The translations under genes and the position numbers were made by a program. From Steinernema hermaphroditum (lineage: Eukaryota; Nematoda; Chromadorea; Rhabditida; Steinernematidae): a stretch of DNA of 64,000 nucleotides. Below the pieces are notes generated by a model. The model was not told the origin of the DNA, made no database searches, and saw only the letters and a program-made list of their open reading frames with translations. The stretch covers positions 14,446,001 through 14,510,000 of the forward strand of contig CM059622.1 in assembly GCA_030435675.1 (NCBI GenBank), read 5' to 3'. Of this stretch, positions 57,349-64,000 are shown in pieces (position 1 is the first letter of the stretch; every line of letters begins with the position of its first letter).

Positions 57349-58092
57349 CTATTCGCTTCGTTTGAACCACGATGTCAAGTACTCAGCGATCTCAGGAACC
57401 TGACAATCCTTTGGAAGAGTGAAAAATCGACGTCGGTCCCAATCGGTGCAATGCATCATCACCTCTTCGATGTGTGGCTGCGAAACTTTAACGTTCAAAC
57501 GGATCTGTTTTCGTAGCTGCCTGCATTCGTATCCGAAGTCACGATGGTGCACGGTCTTCAGTATTCTGACTATGCGAACGACAGTCAAGTAGGACTGCTC
57601 GGAGGGCTGACATTTCTGAAAGAAGTAGAAAAACAGATCGTCCATGCGGTGTTCCAAAGCGTGGACGCATAAGTTCAAAGTGTCGTAGGAGGGATTGGAC
57701 TGCTCATAGTCGCACATCTCTGCGAAGTACCTGACCAGAAGGCAGCCGGAATTGAGAAGATGGTCTTGGCCGAATCCGTGACATTTCTTCCACACTTTCG
57801 GCAGTTCATCAGCGAGTCCCATAGTCATGTGGTATATGAATAACGTGATCGGATTCAGATGTTTCTCGGCGTTTTGAAGCGTTTTCTTTGCGTTGATGAA
57901 TCCATGTCTATCAAAGACGAAACAAGGTTCTGGGGGGAATTCGCGAACAAGATTTATGGCGGCGTCTTGTAGGCGTATGATCGACTCGTTGCGGTTCAGT
58001 CCACGTTGCACAGGGGCTGGCATCGATGACGCGTCGAAATTTCTGATTTCGCAAATAACTTTGACGGCCGCCAAATCAAAGAGAGGCAACAT
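57349..58092 (-). CDS. Unrecognised single-exon protein family, member E
   Basis: A 247-residue intronless member. It begins MLPLFDLAAVKVICEIRNFD and keeps PAPVQRGLNRNESI, PEPCFVFDRHGFINAKKTLQ, NAEKHLNPITLFIYHMTMGL and ADELPKVWKKCHGFGQDHLL. It also keeps RYFAEMCDYEQSNPSYDTLN, MDDLFFYFFQKC and the end FFTLPKDCQVPEIAEYLTSW. An acceptor-like 'tattcatag' lies 12 bases upstream of the ATG on the minus strand, possibly a trans-splice site. No close AATAAA was seen after the stop; an AACATAAATG lies about 60 bases on. Full length and intact. Function unknown. Confidence 0.87.
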   Translation of the reverse strand: MLPLFDLAAVKVICEIRNFDASSMPAPVQRGLNRNESIIRLQDAAINLVREFPPEPCFVFDRHGFINAKKTLQNAEKHLNPITLFIYHMTMGLADELPKVWKKCHGFGQDHLLNSGCLLVRYFAEMCDYEQSNPSYDTLNLCVHALEHRMDDLFFYFFQKCQPSEQSYLTVVRIVRILKTVHHRDFGYECRQLRKQIRLNVKVSQPHIEEVMMHCTDWDRRRFFTLPKDCQVPEIAEYLTSWFKRSE

Positions 58093-58954
58093 AGTTCGGA
58101 CCTATGAATGGAGATATTAAGGAGTGTTTACTTAAATCGGAAACAAGCGTTCGTTTCACGCATAGCTTTGAGAGGGTGCAAGCAATGCTGCTCTCACAGA
58201 AGCGGAATGCAATTCAAGCGATGCGTACTGGGTATCGGATTCTTGCAGAGTGAATTATCGAAACCGTAATGCACTTAAGGGCCCGGAGTATTCAAATCAG
58301 CAGAGATGTTTAACGGCTCAACCTTGTGGCCTGCTGAGTCGGCTAATCAGCCGTTCAGTCATTCAACGGCTCGATGATCCATTCCAGCCGGTAGGGGGAC
58401 ATCTTTCTTTGTACCTCAGCGATAGAACACTTTTGAGAAAATAAAGCGCTTCTCCGACGTTCATTCTCCTCGCACCTGTCTATGTTTTCCTTGTAATCAA
58501 AGAGAGTAAGGCGATAAAGCCCATTCCACTGAAATCTGGACCTTATGGTGCATCGGCCGATCCTTGTCTCCCTGTGGCTCGCCGATACCGTAACCCTTCA
58601 TCTTTCGTCTGAAACCTGTTGCAGCTCGACACAAGCGTCTCCAACGATGTCGAAAGAACCACGCGACGGGCGACGTGACTCATCTTACGAACCATAGAAT
58701 ATTCCTAACATGATGTCACCGTAGTCCTCCTCTGCACCTTTGTCCATTATTTTCATTGTCAAGTGGAACTCATGCCGTTCATTTGCGATCGCCGAGGTTT
58801 TCTTTATTCATAACCAGAACCTCATAAGCATATAACCACTACTTCTTGTATCCCAACAACTTCTCACCAAAGATCTCATTTCGCATCGCTCACAACGACA
58901 ACTTTCTCAACAATGAAAACAAGCTCACATTTACTCTAAATAAATACGTTACAA
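58093..58954. other. Gene-free stretch
   Basis: No exon or RNA gene recognised. Confidence 0.4.
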
Positions 58955-59227
58955 TTAGACCAACAGTTTGTATAGAAAGTTCGCACTCCTTCTGTCTCTC
59001 ATCTGATTTGACTCTGTTGACCACTCATTTGTAGATGCGGGAAAGCGGGCCCGGAGAACACTTCGCAGCGGTTGGCGATCGTCCAGTGGTGATCGTTTCA
59101 CGAAGGACGTGCAGCATCGAATGCAGGACACTTCTGTTTGGTAGACGCAGGGGCCTCCACAGCCGCAGCTTCGGAAGGGCGCCACGAGGCAGAATAACGA
59201 CGCCAGTAACAGATAGAACGCGACCAT
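58955..59227 (-). CDS. Cysteine-rich secreted peptide precursor (candidate)
   Basis: On the minus strand, an ATG directly follows an acceptor 'tgctttccag' (trans-splice or cis-splice site). The protein starts MVAFYLLLASLFCLVAPFRS, a clear signal peptide. A compact six-cysteine core follows (CGCGGPC, then C and CC about 8 and 11 residues later), then a dibasic KR after TSFV. This is the layout of a disulphide-stabilised, dibasic-processed peptide hormone or defence peptide. The trailing part to the stop at 58955 is less convincing and may hold an intron. The cysteine pattern loosely recalls trissin-type neuropeptides, but that is only a suggestion. GC-rich codon use stands out from the flanks. 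Confidence 0.55.
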   Translation of the reverse strand: MVAFYLLLASLFCLVAPFRSCGCGGPCVYQTEVSCIRCCTSFVKRSPLDDRQPLRSVLRARFPASTNEWSTESNQMRDRRSANFLYKLLV

Positions 59228-59239
59228 CTGGAAAGCACA

Positions 59240-60069
59240 CATTTCGTGATGTTATGTCACAGTTTTAAACGAACGAAGCAAACGGATTTGCGCCAGCGAA
59301 CTACCGGAAAGCACGCCCTACGCTGCGTTGCGATGATTCAGCTGAACGGCGTACAAACACATCATATCAGGATGTCTATTAACGGATTCTTAGGACATCT
59401 TTTAAAAAGAAGGAGATCAAAACATCAGAGTGTTTGAGAGGGACAAACACATTTTCACAGCATCCGGTCATTTGATTCCACCAAAATTGACGCTATATTC
59501 TCAAAATATAGTATACGTGGAAATAGTAGAAATCGACAATAGGAAGGTTTTAATCGAATAAAATTAACCACATAAGCAACACCTACACGGCGAGGACTTG
59601 TCATAAAGAGACACGTAATTTGAATGCGGTAGACGGAAAACAATGATGTGATGAACAACCTTAGTTATGGAAGGTGTTGTTGGCGGTTTCAGATTTCCCA
59701 CGAATATCGACGTCTAAATTTATCCCCTCGATACGAATGGGTGCTCTAGATTTGACGTATCACTGACCGAAACAGGAAGTGAGTGGCGAAAATGGATATT
59801 GAAGGGAAGCTCGGAAAGTACTCAGCTTAATGCGGTGGTAACGTAAAAACACGAAACACGCGAAGAAAATCATCTTCAAGAAGATTTTTTTTTGCATGAA
59901 AAGTGCGAGCGTGAAGTGGTGAATAGGAAGGACCGTGATCTGGAAATTTATTTGTGTCGGTTCCCTACTGTGCATCTACAACTCTACGGAAATCTACTCT
60001 TCGCCTTTCCCATGCCCACGCTACGTCTCGCAAGACGTCCAAAGTCTCCAGACTCCGATCCAGGAGTCA
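59240..60069. other. Gene-free stretch
   Basis: No convincing exon. A + strand frame at 59935-60162 lacks an ATG and overlaps the minus-strand candidate below. Confidence 0.4.
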
Positions 60070-60370
60070 GCAAGTACGGCAGGGGTTTGGCCAAACATCG
60101 TCCTTGATGATCTGAAATCAAATGACAGAGATGGTCACGAGGAAGGACAGTGGTTCAGCTAACATCGGCAATATCGTCGCTAGTTGGGTGTTCGTTGTCA
60201 GCCAACCACTCGAAGAACGATCTGCCATCATTTTTGGCGCCAGGGCCACGTTCTTGCCGCTCTTCCACTTGATGTCCGTTGTGTTACTGGCGGGCTCCTG
60301 CACTCCAATGAAGAAATCGTTCTCATCGAGGATACAATACGTACAAAGCCTTTCATACGAGAAACAAACT
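60070..60370 (-). CDS. Tentative exon(s) on the minus strand
   Basis: An open minus-strand stretch reads CTYCILDENDFFIGVQEPAS, then DIKWKSGKNVALAPKMMADR, with coding-like codon use. A plausible acceptor (tgatttcag) and a short end exon (IIKDDVWPNPCRTC, stop near 60070) follow. A separate stretch at 61040-61140 (LRRILKFFFVAASTSWLIPV, signal-like) could be an earlier exon, but the phases do not fit as I read them. Not a firm gene model. Confidence 0.3.
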
Positions 60371-60544
60371 TAAGTCGTGGACTAGTAAAGCTAACAAGGG
60401 AACATTTAAAGGAGCCCCGGTGCCGATTCGGCTGATTCGGCCGAATACGATAAAGGTGACGATTCATTTTAAATTTGTTTCACTAATAGATTTCGGGGAG
60501 AGCAGTAACCGTGCAAATTATTAGCTGCCCATAGGCACTCTAGA

Positions 60545-60800
60545 CATACTAAAAAGGAATATTATCCGCTCTCATCGAGGACACATCCATCACTCAGTGG
60601 CGATTCCCAAGGCACCCAACATATACTTAAACTCCTGACTTTGTTTTTTTAATGTTCATGCGTGCATTCTAGAGAAGCGGTCTGGTAGATCATAATCCGG
60701 ATACCGGGTATATATGAAGTATATATAGGGTTTCTTGGGAATCGCCGCTGAGAAGCGGATATGCCCTCGATGAGAACGGATAATATACCTTTTTAGTATG
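60545..60800. mobile_element. Fold-back MITE with about 80-base arms
   Basis: The left arm starts CATACTAAAAAGGAATATTA and the right arm is its inverse, ending at 60800. The arms share 'ttctcatcgaggg', 'ggcgattcccaag' and an AT-rich centre. No coding capacity. No clear target duplication. Confidence 0.8.
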
Positions 60801-60819
60801 CGTCGCTAATATTTTACAG

Positions 60820-60900
60820 GAGTAATACACTCAGATAGTACTACTGTGCCAAATTTTAGCCGAATCGCCTGGGGGCACCTTTAAATGTTCCGTTGTAAAA
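60820..60900. repeat. Short dispersed repeat (partner at 28390-28485)
   Basis: Same order of blocks as the copy at 28.4 kb, directly adjoining the fold-back element. Confidence 0.55.
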
Positions 60901-61182
60901 AATATTGTAACCTAGTTGATATAGCTGGAAACAGGTCACCATAAGAATCGTTTACTGTTTGCAGTGTTTTGTCTAAAGCTATCAGTGTATAAATACAGCC
61001 ACTAAATTCGCCCCATACAAGATGCATTTTACATTTTACAGTTCGGCACACCTCGGTGGACAGCCTGAAGGGATCGTTGAAGCCAGCGTGGACCGGAATC
61101 AGCCACGAAGTGCTCGCGGCAACGAAGAAAAATTTCAATATGCGTCTCAGACATAAGGGGGAAGAGCTCGGATAGAGATTGT

Positions 61183-61408
61183 TCGATCGGCGTTGAGGCA
61201 CTTGAGTCCCAGACATTTGAGTACCGGACACAGAGCTCCGACGAAACGGTTGAGTTTGAGTTAACTTCTTGGGTATTTGCTTAGCAATTTGATGCGCTAT
61301 GATTCACGTTGGACGTTTCTGCCGTTTACAGATGTTACCGTTTCATCGGAGCTCTGTGTCTGGGACTCAACTGTCCGGGACTCAAATGTCTCAACGCCGT
61401 TCGATCTG
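61183..61408. repeat. Inverted duplication, about 70-base arms
   Basis: Arms 61183-61252 and 61337-61408 are inverted copies ('gttgag.cacttgagtcccag', 'acacagagctccga.gaaac') around an 85-base spacer. A shorter internal direct repeat ('gactcaa.tgtc') is present in the right arm. Confidence 0.75.
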
Positions 61409-61912
61409 TGTAACCGAGATCGAGACTTAGCGAAATTTCGAGCAAGTTTTCAACTCCAACGTTGTCCCAGAAAATGGCATCACTGGACATAATCCATATT
61501 CTGAATGCTCAGAAATTTGATTTAAATGCCGGAACTTTGTATCTTGCATGTACAGTAGACTTTACTCAACTACAGTGGCCAGTCACAAGAATCAGTCACA
61601 AGACTAACACACATTTTTCCAAAAACATACATTTTTAATAGGTTTTCTTTTGTAAACGGAGGAGCGCAAAAAAAACGAGTACGTATGAAATATGGATATG
61701 GATGAGTGCAAAAGGACGCATCCGGCGACACAAAACAAACGTCATTTTTCATCTTTCCATCTTTCATCCTCATCTTCTGGATACCAGTCTTAACCTGTTT
61801 TAATATGTTTTACGAAAATCTACGCTATTTCCAATCTAATCTACTTTCACTAGCCATGAGAATATTACTACCAGAACATTGACTACCTTTGAAGGCATAA
61901 TAAGGCTGGGTG
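61409..61912. other. Gene-free stretch
   Basis: AT-rich, nothing recognised. Confidence 0.4.
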
Positions 61913-62348
61913 GCAAAAAAGGGCATCTAAACAGAAGTCTAGAAAGCCATTCAGAAATTTAGACCCGTATCGGAGGATTTTTTTTACTTTTCGGTGGTTA
62001 CGCTGGTCTCGCTTCTGAATGGTAGACCGCATGTCCAGATGCTCAGATGAAAAAGAGTTCGGACTCGTTGGAACGGACTCGTTCGGCATCACTGGCCATT
62101 CAGAAATTTATACCGGTGAGACTGGTCGGTTTCTTTCGCTTTCCGACCGGTGTCAAGATTGGAAGCTCTTGGAAATGACTTTCAGACTTCTTTCTTGATG
62201 ATGATTTTTTTGGACAGAACACCTTACTCCTTAAACAGAATCCTAGATCGTTTGAGCAGACGGCTCCGGTCGTTTTCCGACCGGTCTCTCGTCTGGATGC
62301 TCTTAGATCAAATCACTTTTCAGACCTCTGTCTAGATGCCTTTTTTGG
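61913..62348. mobile_element. MITE-like element with about 30-base inverted ends
   Basis: Ends 'gcaaaaaagggcatctaaac' and its inverse at 62315-62348 ('gtctagatgccttttttggg'). The interior has repeated 'gaccggt' blocks in both orientations. No coding capacity. Confidence 0.6.
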
Positions 62349-63844
62349 GATGCCCTGAACAATGATCTCAAATTTTCGTAAAAAAACATTAGGGATCCCC
62401 TGAAAATAATCCGTATTTAATCTGAACGAATTGTCCAGTGCATATCAAATGCAGCAGAAACAGCAAAAAAAAAAAACATCTTGCACAGCGCAGATGACCT
62501 ACATCACCATCAAGGAAGAATATCATTCTTGCGAAATAGTAGAAGTCCCAGACTGTGTACGTCAAATTATTCGATGTGTGCGGCAGATAGAAAGAACGTT
62601 GTTTTCTGAGCAAATATTGTGAAGTCCAAATCTGAATTTTTGATGAATTCTCGTCTAAAACAATACCACGTGGGTGGATAAGCAGCAGCCAGGTGAGATA
62701 CGTAGTGGTCGAAGACGTTTTTGCTCACGACAAAGAGGTGTCCTTCCTTAAGTGATGGGAGCAGAAACAAACAAAGACAAAGAAGTGTGTAAAGGAGTGC
62801 TCCGACATATCAATGAGCTGTGTGAGAAAACCAACGTGGTAATATGGGAAAAAAGTCGCAGATCAGAAATGAAGCTGCTGCCATTATGCCTTAATATTTC
62901 TTAACAACATTGTCCCTGAAGTTATTAAAGTTTCTCAGGGCACAAACTCTCAAAAAACGAGGACACATTTCTGCCCGCGCACAAGGAAGAAAACGACGAA
63001 ACAAGCCGTATCCTAGGGTAACCCTAGGGTGGTTTTTTATGTGACGCTGAAAAAGATAGTCACAGCTTTAAAATTGCATTTTTAATAAATCGATATAATA
63101 CAGTAAATATTGGGAAGATAAAGGAATTTAATCTACAGTAGTCAGCGGTGGATCAAAGAGGGATTTGAGAGACATCACCGTTTTTTATAGATCCCATGCT
63201 CGCCTACCCAATTCTGCGTATAGCCCCGAGGATGACAAACCAGGATATGAAACCATCAGTCAAATTCCAATAACAACATACGCAATGTGCGTGTATCGCA
63301 TGTTTGTTAGCAAGGAGGGACCGCAGAATTGACCGTTTTAAGTTGCATCGCCTGCATTCAAATGTTTCTTTTTTTCGCTGCACAGATATGGTGTTTATTT
63401 TAGCGCTTGAAACCATTTGAAGGCACAGAACTGCTGAAGGCATCATTTACAATGGGCTATACGAACTTTGCTGCAAAAATTGAGAGCTTCAGATGGATTA
63501 GGACGATTACAGTAATCAGACAACATGATTCTTCGTTTGGTATGGATACCGTTCCTCAAACCGATTCATAAATCCCGGAAAATGATGAAGCTATGAAAGA
63601 GTATTCATCTTGGAAAATCACATAATAATCGCAGCTGAGTGCTCCGACTAGCATCGCGGACTCCAACTTAAGGATTACTGTAGCTTGTAACGCCGAAGTG
63701 AGGCACGAAGGCAAACAATAGCATCACTTGTGGAAGCGCACACCATGCTGTTTATCCTAAAGCATCCATTCGCAATTAATTGAGGCCAAATCCTCTTCGT
63801 TAATTTTAAATTGCTTCTCGTCGCCTTCACCGTTTCGTCTCGCA
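62349..63844. other. Gene-free stretch
   Basis: AT-rich with short frames only. A small palindrome CCTAGGGTAACCCTAGG lies at about 63012. No gene is supported. Confidence 0.4.
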
Positions 63845-63963
63845 TTCCTGCGGGCCTGTGACGGATTCGGTCACGTCGAAGTGCGGATCTCCGCAGACGG
63901 AGTCCTCGAGGTCCTATGTGATGACATCATTAGGGCACATTTCGTCAGCAACGAACCTGACGA
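63845..63963 (+). CDS. Possible exon at the window edge
   Basis: An open GC-richer stretch encodes ACDGFGHVEVRISADGVLEV, then LCDDIIRAHFVSNEPD, and ends at a consensus GTGAGT donor. No start was found upstream, so it would be an internal exon of a gene running beyond the window. No family was recognised. Confidence 0.35.
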
Positions 63964-64000
63964 GTGAGTAGAGTGAACGGCTTTCCGTTCGGCCTCGTTG

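Overview
This window is nuclear DNA from a nematode, most likely a rhabditid. The evidence is three cuticle collagens of the nematode type, short GT-AG introns (44 to 50 bases in several genes), a Cys-loop acetylcholine receptor subunit, a saposin-like caenopore-type gene, eukaryotic tRNAs and histone mRNA stem-loops. No bacterial or viral gene organisation is present. The exact species cannot be read from the sequence.

Layout. 1-4.7 kb is gene-poor, with degenerate repeats and a GGGATA array. 4.7-11.9 kb is a tandem array of three near-identical cuticle collagens, each with a homologous upstream block and TATA box, with a complete inverted-repeat element between copies 2 and 3. 12.2 kb holds the first member (A) of an unrecognised single-exon protein family. 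16.5-20.4 kb is an 11-exon nicotinic-type receptor subunit on the + strand. 20.6-38.6 kb is mostly repeats: two tRNA-Leu, one tRNA-Gly, a maT/mariner-type element with intact ends, LINE remnants, tRNA-derived SINEs and MITEs. 38.7-43.4 kb is a secreted cysteine-containing protein with a tRNA-Met nested in an intron.

45.5-58.1 kb is the most distinctive part. It holds a divergent histone H4 and an intron-containing divergent H2B in head-to-head orientation, both ending in the same histone stem-loop. Next come a very basic Arg/Ser-rich protein resembling nematode sperm chromatin (SPCH/protamine-like) proteins and a nine-exon protein with three LOTUS-like (OST-HTH) domains split by a KPTEV minisatellite. 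Interleaved are four more members (B, C, D, E) of the unrecognised family, one of them truncated, plus one decayed copy, and a saposin-like gene. The histone variants, the basic protein and the LOTUS protein all point to the germ line, so this looks like a germline/sperm neighbourhood in which an undescribed family has expanded. That functional link is inference from position and family knowledge only.

58-64 kb holds a cysteine-rich secreted peptide precursor candidate, several uncertain exons and three fold-back elements. Many intergenic stretches show no supportable gene.
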